NCBI GenBank assembly: GCA_022749655.1
Contig: CP094243.1
Location: 3,348,001 to 3,412,000 of the forward strand
DNA length: 64,000 nt
Direction of reading: 5' to 3'
Origin: Xanthomonas phaseoli pv. phaseoli
GTDB taxonomy: Bacteria; Pseudomonadota; Gammaproteobacteria; Xanthomonadales; Xanthomonadaceae
The notes under the pieces were generated by a model. That model saw nothing but the letters and a program-made list of their open reading frames with translations. It was not told the origin of the DNA and did no database searches. A program made the position numbers and the translations under genes. This document shows, piece after piece, positions 1 to 9,352 of the stretch (positions within the stretch are counted from its first letter, which is position 1; the number at the start of each line of letters is the position of its first letter).

Positions 1-304
1 CGATACGCCGCTGCGGATAGTGCGCAACGACTGCATCGGCAGCGGCGTTTCCCAGGCCATCGTCGGCATCCAGCAACCAGACGAACTGCGCCTGCGGCAA
101 TGCCTGCACGTTGGCGCTGAGCACCTCTTGCAGGTGCGCATCGCCACCAAGAATCGGCTGCAGGATCGCCACGTCGGCCGGGGTTGCAATGGCACTGCGC
201 GCTGACCTCCTGCGTTCGCCACGCATGATCCACAGCACGGCCACCGTCTTGACCAGCAGCACGGCCAGATACAGCGCCGCCAGGATGGGGACGATCAGGC
301 CCAC
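1..304 (-). CDS. GT2 family glycosyltransferase, ceramide glucosyltransferase-like (partial)
   Basis: This is the N-terminal 101 codons of a gene that runs off the left edge. The likely start is GTG at 304, which overlaps the end of the upstream epimerase gene by 10 bases. The translation begins with one hydrophobic segment (residues about 2-24) and a basic stretch. It then has the pattern VAILQPILGGD followed by FVWLLDADD, typical of ceramide glucosyltransferase-like and HpnI-like GT2 enzymes, where the Asp-rich motif binds the nucleotide sugar and metal. By family knowledge it would transfer a sugar to a lipid acceptor at the inner membrane. The overlap suggests co-expression with the epimerase, gumP and gumO. 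The acceptor cannot be read from this fragment. Confidence 0.7.
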   Translation of the reverse strand, partial: MGLIVPILAALYLAVLLVKTVAVLWIMRGERRRSARSAIATPADVAILQPILGGDAHLQEVLSANVQALPQAQFVWLLDADDGLGNAAADAVVAHYPQRRI

Positions 305-1260
305 TGCGCTGCCTGCCAACGCACGAAGGCGTCCACGCCCTCGTCCAGGCCGACACTGGGCGGGCCAAGATCGGCCAGCGTGCGGCGCGGATCGAAGGTT
401 TTGGAGTACGCGAACACGCCAACGCCAAAGCGCGTGATCGGCGGCTCGCTCCGCAGCCGCAGCCCGCGATACACCGCCTCCACCACGCTGGCCATGCGCA
501 ATGCGGTGCCGATGCGTACCTCGCGCCGCGGCAACGGCAGTTGCAGACGCGCCAGCACCTCCAGCAACAAGTGCTGCAGGTCCACCGGGTGTGCGTTGGT
601 GAGGTTGTACGCCGGCTGCAACTGCGGCGCGGTGGCCGCGCGGTACAGGTAATCGCACAGCGTATCGATATAGATCAGGTCGCCGATTACCGGTTCGGTC
701 TGGCCGACAAAACGTGGCAAGGCACCCTTGCGCGCGGCGGCGATCACGCGTGGAAAAAGCACCGTATCGCCGGGCCCGAACACCGCACGCGGGCGCAACA
801 CGCTCTTTTCCCCGGGATAGTCGTCGAGCAGGGTTTCGCCAAGATATTTGGTTCGTGCGTAGGTATTGACGAACGCCGGGCCGATCGGGCTGTCTTCATC
901 CAGGTCGTATTGATGCGCTTCGCGATAGAACACCGAACTGGAGGAGACATACAGCAGACGCGGGCAACCGTGCCGCTTGCAGAAGTCGATGACGTTGGCG
1001 GTGGCCTGCACGTTGTGCTGGTGGAACTGCGCGCGCGTTCCCCACGGCGAGGCCAGCGCGGCCGCATGGATCACCACATCCGGTCGCCAGTCCAGCGCGA
1101 ACGGTTGGCTCAGATCAATGCGATGGTAGTTGGGCAGATCGCTGGCGCGCCGCCCGATGCCATGGATCTCCACACCGGGCCGCCCCTGGAAACGCCGCAG
1201 GAATGAGCCACCGACAAAACCGGATGCACCGGTCACGAGAATGCGCAGGCTCATCGCCAC
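295..1260 (-). CDS. NAD(P)-dependent epimerase/dehydratase (extended SDR)
   Basis: A 321-residue intact extended short-chain dehydrogenase. The N-terminus carries the Rossmann motif TGASGFVG (residues about 10-17), and a catalytic YARTK (Tyr-x-x-x-Lys) lies near residue 135. Such enzymes act on nucleotide sugars or, in the 3-beta-HSD/OleD-like branch, reduce beta-keto or sterol-like lipids; the sequence alone does not decide. Its start overlaps the end of gumP by 10 bases and its end overlaps the next glycosyltransferase start, so the four genes gumO-gumP-SDR-GT2 appear translationally coupled. Placing it in a lipid or glycolipid pathway is inference from those neighbours. No frame break was found. 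Confidence 0.8.
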   Translation of the reverse strand: MAMSLRILVTGASGFVGGSFLRRFQGRPGVEIHGIGRRASDLPNYHRIDLSQPFALDWRPDVVIHAAALASPWGTRAQFHQHNVQATANVIDFCKRHGCPRLLYVSSSSVFYREAHQYDLDEDSPIGPAFVNTYARTKYLGETLLDDYPGEKSVLRPRAVFGPGDTVLFPRVIAAARKGALPRFVGQTEPVIGDLIYIDTLCDYLYRAATAPQLQPAYNLTNAHPVDLQHLLLEVLARLQLPLPRREVRIGTALRMASVVEAVYRGLRLRSEPPITRFGVGVFAYSKTFDPRRTLADLGPPSVGLDEGVDAFVRWQAAQWA

Positions 1261-2097
1261 TCCGGCTGATAACGGTCAAGACTGGGCTGGCAATGCGAAG
1301 GCAGGATGACCAGCTCCGGGTGCGCCTGCGACAGAACGTGCAGTTGCCGCACGGTGCGCTGGAATGCGTGCCAGTCGTGCATCAGCAAACGCGTGGGCCA
1401 GGCTGGCCATTGCAGCGAGGCCCAGGTGGCCGAGGACCACACCGCGTCCGCACACAGCAACACCTCGCGGCCGTGCTGGTCGCGTAGCCACAACCCCATC
1501 TGGCCGGGCACGTGCCCGGGTAGCGGTACCGCGAGCACGCTGCCGTCCTCGAACAGATCGTAGGCCGGGCCGAGCTCCTGCCAGGCTCCAGTCAACGCGC
1601 GCTGCGGTGCCTGGTCGGCAAAACAGGCGCTGGTCGAAGTCGTCGGGCAACAGCTGCGGCAGCAAGGCGCGGCGCAACCCGCCCACGCGCGAGCAGCTGC
1701 GCAGCTGCTGATAATCCGCGCGCAGGCAGATGAAGCGCGCATTCGGCAGATCGCGCAGGCCACCGATATGGTCGGCGTGGAAGTGCGAAATCAGACACCA
1801 GGCGATCTCGTCCAGCTGCACGTCGCGACGCGCCAGTTGCGCGCCCAGGGTTTCGTGCGCCGGCAGCGTCACCGGCGTGGTCCAGCGATACAGGCGCTCC
1901 GGCCACGGATCAGTGGCGCGAAAAAAATGCTCCGCATAGCCGGTGTCGTAGAGCAGCGCGCCACGCTGTGGATGCCGAATCAGCACGCTCAAGGCTGGAA
2001 ACTCGACCGCGTGCCAATGCCCATCGGCGCGCACCATGCGTTCGCAATGTCGGCAATGGCCGATGCGCAGCAGCTCGAGGGAAACACGCGGCGCCAT
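1251..2097 (-). CDS. gumP: GumP, metallo-beta-lactamase-fold hydrolase (frame broken near 1620)
   Basis: About 281 residues once the frame is restored. The metal-binding signature HFHADHIGG (His-x-His-x-Asp-His) is near residue 107, and later metal-ligand positions follow in the C-terminal half, including an AD in LLCADAVW and an H in PSHCQP. Members are zinc-dependent hydrolases such as thioesterases or lactonases; the substrate of GumP is not established to my knowledge. The reading frame is broken at 1620-1623: removing one A of the AAAA run (plus strand) joins the two halves exactly, so a sequencing insertion is likely. Its ATG overlaps the gumO stop codon (TGATG), and its end overlaps the SDR gene. 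Confidence 0.85.
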
Positions 2098-3127
2098 CAG
2101 TAGCGCAACACCATGCCGCCGATCGCCAAGCCGGCGCCGGTGCCGAGCAAGGCGACCAGCTCGCCGCGCTGCGGTTGCCGACCCACCACCGCATGATGCA
2201 AGGCATGCGGCAACGAGGCGGCCACCTGGTTGCCGGTGGTCGGCAGGATGCGCACCACCTGCTCGGCACGCAGCCCCAGCGCCTGCACCACATGATCCAG
2301 GCCGCCACCGGAGGCCTGGTGCGGCACCAGCCAGTGCAACGCAGTGGCCGCAATTCCCGCCTCGTCCAGCAGCTGCGTCCAGAACGCCGGCAGGTGACGC
2401 GCGGCAAAGCGATACGCGCCGCGGCCATCCATCCAGAACAGGCGCGAAGCGGCGGGTGCGCTTGCTTCTCCGTGCGGCGCGCGGGTGCCGCCGCCGCCGA
2501 TGCGACACAGGTCCGCGCCGTTGCCATAACTGGCAAGGCGGCTGGACAGCAACGCCGAGCCCTGCTCTGCAGTGCTGCGCCCGACCACGACCGCGGCGGC
2601 ACCATCGCCGAACAATCCCGCCGTGCCGGGGTTGGCATCGTCCAGCCCAGCCGAGGCCACTTCGCTGGAGACGATCAACACGCGCCGATAGCGGCCCAGG
2701 GCCAGCGCATTGGCGGCCATGTCCAGCGCCACCAGGAAACTCAGGCAGGTGGCATTGACATCGAATGCGGGAATGCCGGAATCGCCCAACCCCAATGCGC
2801 GCTGGATCAGCACCGCCTGACAGGGAATTGGTTGCTCCATGACCGCACAAGCCGAGATCAGGCAATCGATCTGGCTGCCGTCGATGCCGGCATTGTCCAA
2901 CGCCTGCTGCGCCGCGGCCGCTCCCATCGACGATGCCGTCTCGCCCTCGCCCACGTAGTGGCGGGTGACACCCCCAGGCGTGCGGCCGTGGTTCCGGCCG
3001 GCAACTGCCAGCGCGCGTCCAACTCGCCCGAGCTGACTTCGCGCGCCGGGACATGGCGTCCGGTGCCCAGGATGCGTAGCGGCAATGCGTTCAACACGAA
3101 GCTCTCGGCAAAGAAGGCGCGCAGCAT
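2097..3127 (-). CDS. gumO: GumO, 3-oxoacyl-ACP synthase III-like protein (frame broken near 2973)
   Basis: About 343 residues after frame correction, the usual FabH/KAS III length. The catalytic triad is visible: Cys in NATCLSF, His in LVPHQASGG and Asn in TTGNQVAAS. It should condense acyl-CoA or acyl-ACP with malonyl-ACP or a related acyl donor. The frame changes at the CCCCC run 2971-2975, where one more C restores the N-terminal half beginning MLRAFFAESFVLNALPL. GumO has no role in the xanthan repeat unit that I know of. Its tight coupling to gumP, an SDR and a lipid-type GT2 points to an acyl-lipid pathway (inference). Confidence 0.85.
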
Positions 3128-3351
3128 ACCGTGGCAGGAACGGCCGGCCTAACCCCCGCACGGCCAGTCGCCCTGCGCGATCGCGGTGCCGTCCGGGCGG
3201 AGCGCGACACGGCTGCGGCGATCGGGCGCGGCAAGCACTGCTTCAAACGGCTGCAAGCGCTGCACAACCCGCATCGCCGGCGCAACGCAGCAGGCACTCG
3301 CGTGTGCAGACGTGCCTGGGGCGTATGCGCGCCGTCCTGCGCGTCAGGCGA

Positions 3352-4367
3352 TCAAGGCGCTTGCACCTCATAGCCCAGCGCTTGCAGGCGTGCCAGATAG
3401 CCATCCGGCGCGGTCAACCGACTGATCGGCAGCACCGCGAACGTGCTGCGATTGCGTTGCAGCGCGGCGGTGGCGATGCCCAGCCAATGCTCGCGCATGC
3501 GCCGTTCCAGATCGTCGATGCCGCGTTTCTTTGCAGCAGCGGAGCTGGCCATTGCGCCCATGCAGGCGGCCTGCGGGTCTTCGCGCGGCAGCTGACGCAA
3601 GGCCTCGATATCGCCCACCGACCAGGCATTGGCGCGCTCCACCATCGTCGGCAGGTCGCGTTCCACCGTCACCAGGATGCTACGGAAACACGCGGTATCG
3701 TCCATTCCGCCGGCCCGAAATTCCTTGAGCGCCTGGCGCGGGTCCTTGATCTTGTAGTCCAGTGCGGTCGGTGTGGGTTTGATGCCCGCACGCTTGGCGG
3801 CGCGTTCCACCACTGGCCAAACCACCGGCGAACGGGCCAGGCCGGAGCGCTTGATCGCCGCCTGATACAACTCGCCGGCAGCCAGCATCGGGCGCTTGCG
3901 CTCCACGCCGCGGTCGCTGCCGAGATAGCGCGCCTTGGACACGCTCCAGCGCGCATACAGGTCGGCCGGCAAGATATCGCGCAGCTCGCGTCCGTCTTCG
4001 TTCTTCATCGCTTGCATGGCCGACGGCAGCAAGGTCAGCTTGCCGAAGAATCTCATGTCCGCATCCACCTGCACGGTTGGCGCTTCCAGCACCTGCTGGG
4101 ACTGGCCGATGATGGTTTCCACCTCGGTCGACTGCCACTGCAGTCGCCTTGGCAATGGCGACAAGGTACCCAGGATCCACAACACATGATCGCCCTTGCT
4201 GACCTTCCACAAGCCCGGCCGGGCTGCACGCCGCGCACGACCATGGCTTCCAGATCCACCACGGCCGGTGCCGGCGCCGCCGCCTTGGGCGGCACGGCTT
4301 CACCGGCGGTCGCCAGCAGCGACACCAACATCACCCCCATTCCCCATCCCGCGGCCTTGCGTTGCAT
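3352..4367 (-). CDS. gumN: GumN, TraB/GumN family protein (frame broken near 4218)
   Basis: About 338 residues after correction. The N-terminus (MQRKAAGWGMGVMLVSLLATAGEA) is a signal peptide, so the protein is probably periplasmic. The mature part starts with a Pro/Ala-rich stretch and then the TraB/GumN domain, opening with LWILGTLSPLP. TraB/GumN proteins are thought to be metalloprotease-like, but the biochemical role of GumN is not established. Joining the signal-peptide frame to the domain frame needs one extra C in the CCCGG region at 4214-4222. A 224-base gap separates it from gumO downstream, so gumO may have its own promoter. A DUF985 cupin gene lies between gumN and gumM. Confidence 0.85.
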
Positions 4368-4455
4368 GGTGTGTCGCCCCTGTTTGAGGCGGACAGTACG
4401 CCAAGCCGGCAGCGGCCGCGTTAGGGAAGCGTTTGGCCGAACTCGCAGTCGACGG

Positions 4456-4917
4456 TTAGCGTGGCAGCAGCGTCGCCAGGTGTGCGGCCAACGGCGAAGC
4501 CTCGTCGAGCAGCGCAAAGCCCTCCCAGACAAATCCCGGCGACACCGTGCAGCCCACCAAGGTGAAGTCGCCGAGCGAGCGTGCCGCTTGCCAACAGCCT
4601 ACCGGCACCACATGCATTGGTTCGCCGCGTTCGGCGGCATCCACGATCACGCGCTGCACTTGCTCGGTGCAGGTGTCGTAGATCAGCAGTTCCAACGCAT
4701 CGCCCAGCTGCCAGTGCCAGGTTTCTTCCGCATCCACGCGGTGCCACGCACTGCATTCGCCTGCATTTAACAAGAAGCGGATGGCAGTCATTGCCGGACG
4801 GGTCTGCCCGTTGTCGGTTACCTGACGCGCGGAGGCATAGACGCGGCGATAGTGTCCGCCTTCCGGATGCGGGGCGAGCTGCAGCGAGCGGATCAGGGCG
4901 GCGGCGGTCGGATGCAT
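4456..4917 (-). CDS. DUF985 (cupin_5) family protein
   Basis: A 153-residue intact small cupin. The family pattern is clear: LQLAPHPEGGHYRRVY near the N-terminus, then AIRFLLNAGECSAWHRVDAEETWHW, which supplies the His/Glu cupin face, and a C-terminal VSPGFVWEGFALL. DUF985 proteins are single-domain beta barrels, some linked to sugar or epimerase chemistry, but no function is established for this one. It lies on the same strand between gumM and gumN with gaps of 34 and 88 bases, so it could be read in the gum transcript. As I recall, the classical gum map lists gumN directly after gumM, so this gene may be unlisted or variable. Confidence 0.85.
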   Translation of the reverse strand: MHPTAAALIRSLQLAPHPEGGHYRRVYASARQVTDNGQTRPAMTAIRFLLNAGECSAWHRVDAEETWHWQLGDALELLIYDTCTEQVQRVIVDAAERGEPMHVVPVGCWQAARSLGDFTLVGCTVSPGFVWEGFALLDEASPLAAHLATLLPR

Positions 4918-4951
4918 GCGTGCATGCTAGGCCAGACACGCCCGCGCTGCA

Positions 4952-5746
4952 TCAGGGCAGCTGCTTTCCCGCGCGCAGACAGGTACGGAAGAACACCAGC
5001 AGATCCCAGCTATAGCGCTTGAGCAAACGGCGTGGCTCGTTGAGCAGCCGATACATCCACTCCATATGCAGGCCTCGCACCCACTCGGGCGCGCGCTTGG
5101 CGGTACCGGACAAGAAATCGAGCAACGCGCCCACTCCAAAGACCAGCGGCACGGCCAGCGCGTGGCTGTGGTCCAGGATCCAGCGCTCCTGCAGTGGGTT
5201 GCCGAACGCCACCAGCAGCACATCGGCACCGGAGCGATTGATGCGCTCGGCCAGGCCCTCGCCTGCCGCCGCAAATTCGCCATAGCCGTCGCACATGCCA
5301 ACCACCTGTTGCCCCAAGGTTCCGGTCAGCGTCGCCGCAGCGGTCTTGCCCACACCCGGACGCCCGCCCAACAGAAAGAACTTCAGCGGCTGCGCACTCT
5401 CACGGCACAGATACGGAATCAGGTCGGTGCCATTGAGGTTGCCGGCAAAGCGGCGGCCGTGGATCAGCCGAGCAGCCAGATCCATGCCGATCCCGTCGTT
5501 GACGATACGCACGCTGGGCTCGCGCATGCGCATCCGCAGCGACTGGCACTGCACGATGAAATTGGTATTGGCGAAGAACACCCGCTGCGGCTGACGGGCG
5601 GCCAGCGCGTGGAACAGATCCAGCGCGAAGGCTTCCTGCGTGGTGGACAACACCGGAAAGCCGCCTAACGGAATCACCACACCAGGCGGCGCGGTTCCGC
5701 TGGCAATCCCCGTTGTTTCCACATCCACGCGCTGGCCCTGCGTCAT
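4952..5746 (-). CDS. gumM: GumM, beta-1,4-glucosyltransferase (GT26, WecG/TagA family)
   Basis: 264 residues, intact. Starting at ATG 5746 (MTQGQRVDVETTG) gives a protein of normal WecG/TagA/CpsF length; a longer upstream extension in frame is gumL antisense-frame noise. Family blocks are visible: FANTNFIVQC, then IVNDGIGMDLAARL, and GRPGVGKTAAATL with LLVAFGNPLQERW near the C-terminus. In xanthan assembly this enzyme adds the second glucose to glucosyl-PP-polyprenol on the cytoplasmic face of the inner membrane, giving cellobiosyl-lipid. It starts 4 bases after the gumL stop, consistent with coupled translation. Confidence 0.95.
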   Translation of the reverse strand: MTQGQRVDVETTGIASGTAPPGVVIPLGGFPVLSTTQEAFALDLFHALAARQPQRVFFANTNFIVQCQSLRMRMREPSVRIVNDGIGMDLAARLIHGRRFAGNLNGTDLIPYLCRESAQPLKFFLLGGRPGVGKTAAATLTGTLGQQVVGMCDGYGEFAAAGEGLAERINRSGADVLLVAFGNPLQERWILDHSHALAVPLVFGVGALLDFLSGTAKRAPEWVRGLHMEWMYRLLNEPRRLLKRYSWDLLVFFRTCLRAGKQLP

Positions 5747-5750
5747 CCAA

Positions 5751-6545
5751 TCACCAAAGGTCGTAAGGGAAGGCAGCCAACAGCCCCGCCTGCAGCTTTT
5801 CCAGATCGAAATCGCCGTTGCCGCCCAGTTGCAGACACTCTTCCACGCTGTTGCCGGAATGCCATTGCAGACGCCCGGTTCCGTTGTAGTAGTCGTCGTA
5901 CTTGAAGCGATCTTCGCCATTGCCCCAATCCAGGTACACCGCCGGGATTCCATAGGCTTCGGCAAGGATCAGGCCGTGCAGCGAGCTACTGATCACCAAC
6001 TCCGCGCCTAGCAAGGCGCTCATGAAGGTTGCGGGCTTGACGTTGGGAAATACCAGGTGATCCTTGTACGCGCTGTACTTTTCGACCGGCTCGTTGAAGT
6101 GCGGAACGATGGCGAACGGGCGCTTGTTGACCGCGCCAAGCGCATCGGCCGGAAAGAACATCGGCGTCAGCAGCCCAGGATCGCCATACACTTCCGGCAC
6201 GGCGATGCCGCGATCGAGCAGAAACTTGCGCGTCTTCGGCCCACGCACCGCGCGGACATCGAGCGTACTGAAGGTGTTGCGCTCGGCAGGAATCTTGCCG
6301 TTGATGCCACTGCCCCAGACGGTGTCGCCGTCTTTGGCGAAGTGCAGCACCGAGCCGATCGCGATCAGCTTCTTGCTCAGATCCCGCTTCTCGATCAGCG
6401 TTTTGTCCTGCAAGGACAGCACGCAGGAGACGATTACCTTGGACAGGTGATCCCCCATATTCACGCCAGCGTTCTTGGGCTGCCACCAGAACAGCGCACG
6501 ACGTTCTGCATGTTCTATCCATTTCTGCAGCAAGGCGTTGGCCAT
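5751..6545 (-). CDS. gumL: GumL, ketal pyruvate transferase
   Basis: 264 residues, intact, starting at ATG 6545 (MANALLQKWIEHAERRA). It belongs to the polysaccharide pyruvyl transferase family (PF04230-type), which uses phosphoenolpyruvate. Here it adds the 4,6-ketal pyruvate to the terminal mannose of the lipid-linked pentasaccharide. Typical features are NAGVNMGDHLSKVIV at the N-terminus, the AIGSVLHFAKDGDTVWGSGI block and the C-terminal SSSLHGLILAEAYGIP with its conserved SLHG. It lies 37 bases after gumK and 4 bases before gumM. Confidence 0.95.
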   Translation of the reverse strand: MANALLQKWIEHAERRALFWWQPKNAGVNMGDHLSKVIVSCVLSLQDKTLIEKRDLSKKLIAIGSVLHFAKDGDTVWGSGINGKIPAERNTFSTLDVRAVRGPKTRKFLLDRGIAVPEVYGDPGLLTPMFFPADALGAVNKRPFAIVPHFNEPVEKYSAYKDHLVFPNVKPATFMSALLGAELVISSSLHGLILAEAYGIPAVYLDWGNGEDRFKYDDYYNGTGRLQWHSGNSVEECLQLGGNGDFDLEKLQAGLLAAFPYDLW

Positions 6546-6582
6546 AACGTATGAGTCTCCTAATGAAAAAATGTGCGCCGCA

Positions 6583-7779
6583 TCAGTGCGAGAGCGCAGC
6601 CTCCGACGAGGCATGCACCACTGCGCTTTGCTGTGGATACAAACGGGTTTCCGGATACGCCCCGGGGTCCAGCACGCGATCGGTGGTGTCGGACCAATTC
6701 AGGCACTGGCGATAACGCACACGCGGCGCTTCCAGGGCGCGTCCGATTGCAGCAACGACAGAATCGGCGTCGCCCGGAGTGTAGCCGAAACGCGACTGAT
6801 ACGGCCCTACCACGGCGTTCGGACACACCGCAGGCAAGCCGAAAAAGTCGTATTGCAGCAACTTCATCGAACTGTCGGCCAGGTAGACCGGCACCTGCTC
6901 GGAGGCATACGGCGCAATCCCGAACCGCGCGTGTTTGATATAGCCAATGGTCTCGGCATGCTTCATCTCGCCGTAGACCACCACGTTATCGCCGTAGCCC
7001 GGATGCCGGCCCATGCCCGAGCCGATTACATGAAACGTCACCTGCGGGAAGGCCTTGCTGGCAACCACGAAGAATTCCGGATCGAACAACATCGAACCGA
7101 CCGCCACTGCATGGATGCCCTCGCCGTACGGCGACGGGTCGCCGAGTTGATCCAGGTTGTGATCGACGCCATGGCCTACGTGATAGACATTGTCGCGGCT
7201 GACGATCTCCTCTGCCATTGCCGGCGAGACCAGTGCAATCACATCGAGCTTGGGCGCTACGCGGTCGAACTCGCGCTCGATATACGACGCAACATTGATC
7301 GTGCTCAATCCGTCTGACGCGCGGTAGACCAGCTTGGCTGCAGGATTGACGCGCTTGGCCAGTTCGATGAAAGCGACCGCAATGCCGCTTTCGAACACGA
7401 TTACGTCGGCCTCGCGCATCCAGTCGAGTAGCTGGCGCGGCGGATGCGCGGCATACCAACGGAACATCGCATCCTCGACCGACCTCAGCCACGGACGGCG
7501 CGTATTGAACGGATGCACCGTCGTGCGCCACAGGTAGCAGTCCACGCCCTTGTGCGAGACGACCGTGTTTGCGGTTTCGTCGAGCGGCAGCCGCATATCG
7601 CCCTTCATGCGCGACAACCGGCTGTAACGCAGCGAGAAGAACCGCGTGGTCCCGCGCAACGCCAGTTGATCGGTAATGAAGTGGATATTGGCGCGCCGCG
7701 GCGTGCGGTAATCGTGGGCGGACAAGACCAGATAGCAAGGCCGGCGGATGCCGGAAGCGGCGGCAGGTATATCGCTCAT
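6583..7779 (-). CDS. gumK: GumK, glucuronosyltransferase (GT70)
   Basis: 398 residues, intact. It transfers glucuronic acid from UDP-GlcA to the mannosyl-cellobiosyl-PP-polyprenol intermediate as a membrane-associated, monotopic enzyme. The GT-B fold is well described for X. campestris GumK, with a catalytic Asp at about position 157. Here Asp156 in VYRASDGLS fits that site. The C-terminal nucleotide-binding half includes [10 protein letters not shown] and [13 protein letters not shown]. It sits 63 bases after gumJ and 37 bases before gumL. Confidence 0.95.
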   Translation of the reverse strand: MSDIPAAASGIRRPCYLVLSAHDYRTPRRANIHFITDQLALRGTTRFFSLRYSRLSRMKGDMRLPLDETANTVVSHKGVDCYLWRTTVHPFNTRRPWLRSVEDAMFRWYAAHPPRQLLDWMREADVIVFESGIAVAFIELAKRVNPAAKLVYRASDGLSTINVASYIEREFDRVAPKLDVIALVSPAMAEEIVSRDNVYHVGHGVDHNLDQLGDPSPYGEGIHAVAVGSMLFDPEFFVVASKAFPQVTFHVIGSGMGRHPGYGDNVVVYGEMKHAETIGYIKHARFGIAPYASEQVPVYLADSSMKLLQYDFFGLPAVCPNAVVGPYQSRFGYTPGDADSVVAAIGRALEAPRVRYRQCLNWSDTTDRVLDPGAYPETRLYPQQSAVVHASSEAALSH

Positions 7780-7842
7780 GGGCCGTGTCCTATGAATGAG
7801 TGAGAGAAAGCATGACCAACTGCAGGCGAAGACAATGTCGAC

Positions 7843-9335
7843 TCATCGACGTGCCTTTGCCTGGGTCAGCAGCTTGCGGATGTTGATGATGGCAATCACA
7901 TCGCGACGGAATGCAGGCCAGATCGCCAAGGCAAGCAGGCAAACGGCAAGCATCGTCACTGCGCCGACAGCCAGTTGCTCCCACAGCGGGCCGCCCACCG
8001 TAATGGAGGCGTAATACGCACAGCCACCCGCCGCCCCGTAGGCGACCATGGCGCGCAACGCATTGGTGAAGAGAGCTCCGACCGGCGCGTCTGAAATCTT
8101 GCCGATCCACAGCAGCGACAGCGGCCAGGTCAACAACAGACCGAACGAATAGCCGATCGCCACACCCATCGCGCCCCAGCGCGAACCAACGAAAATGCAG
8201 GCGATCAGCAGGACGCGGCTGACCAGCGAATACACCAGCTGCGCGCGCATCAGCCCGCGCGCAAGGAATACCCAGTACGTTGCATAGGCCGCCGTCTGGA
8301 AGATACCGCCCAGTGTCAGCACCTGGAACAGCGGCACCGCCTCACGCCACTGCTCGCCCAGTACCAGCACGATCAGCGGCATTGCCAGTGCGCAGGCAAA
8401 CGCAAACAGCGCAAAGATCAGGTTTGCACCATGACGGTCTGCCCGCGCAGCAGGAAGGCACTAAAGCGCTCGCGGTCGTCCTGCAACTGCGACAACACGG
8501 GCAGCGCCACGCTGGTGGCAGGCGCATTGATCTGGTTCAACGGCATCATCAACAGCTGGAATGCGCGGTTGTACAAGCCCAGCGCGTCTGGTCCGGTCCG
8601 CCAACCGATGATGACCTGGCCCACGTTGCGACTGGCATACCCGAGCAACTGCGCTGCCATCAGGTTCCAGCCGAAACTCATGAAATCGCGCATCGGCGCC
8701 GAACGCCGGTAGCCACCCGGTAACCAGCGCGCGCAGCTGGCGGCGATAATGAAATTGACGCCGGCCTGCACCACCTGCTGTACCACCAGCGCCCAGTAGC
8801 CCCAGCCCAGCAGCGCAGCAGCAACTGCCGCGCCAAGACCGAGCACCTGCGAGCCCACGTCGCTTAGCGCCACCTGGCCGAAGCGCAGCCCGCGGCTCAG
8901 GTGCGCGCGGTACTGCGTGGTCATGCCGTTGATCAGGAAGGTGACCGCCAGCGCCTGGGAAATCGTCACCAGGGCCGGCTCCTTGTAGAAGTTGGCAATC
9001 AGATGCGCCGAGGCGAACACCACCAGCGACAGCAGCAGACCAATGCCGCTGTTGATCCAGAACAGGTTGTCGCGCTGCTCGCGACTGACTTGCTTGGCTT
9101 GCACGGCTGCGGCCGACAGGCCGAAATCGCGCAGGATCTCGGCGGCGCCGACGATGGCGGTGACCATCGCCATCAGACCGTAGTCGTAAGGCGTCAGCAG
9201 ACGCGCCAACAGGATGATGCCGCCGAACTGCACCACCATCTTGGCCGACTGGCCAAGCATGGTCACCGCTGCGCCACCGGCAGCGCGCGACCCAAGACTG
9301 CGCTGTGGCGGTGGCGGCGGTGTGGAAGATGTCAT
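7843..9335 (-). CDS. gumJ: GumJ, Wzx-type lipid-linked oligosaccharide flippase (frame broken near 8424)
   Basis: About 497 residues when the break is repaired, with roughly twelve hydrophobic segments and the N-terminal pattern SLGSRAAGGAAVTMLGQSAKM seen in MOP-superfamily Wzx proteins. It moves the completed pentasaccharide-PP-lipid to the periplasmic face. The frame breaks at the TTT run 8423-8425; one more T joins GQTVMVQ to NLIFALFAFAC. ATG 9335 is chosen because it gives a family-length protein. A GTG at 9356 would overlap the gumI stop by 4 bases and add seven residues, so it is a real alternative. Confidence 0.92.
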
Positions 9336-9352
9336 CGTAGGTGTCTCAGCGG

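Noticed and set aside
1276-3054. 592-codon minus-strand ORF spanning gumO and gumP
   Set aside because: It fuses an off-frame shadow of gumO to the correct frame of gumP through the break. The real genes explain both parts.
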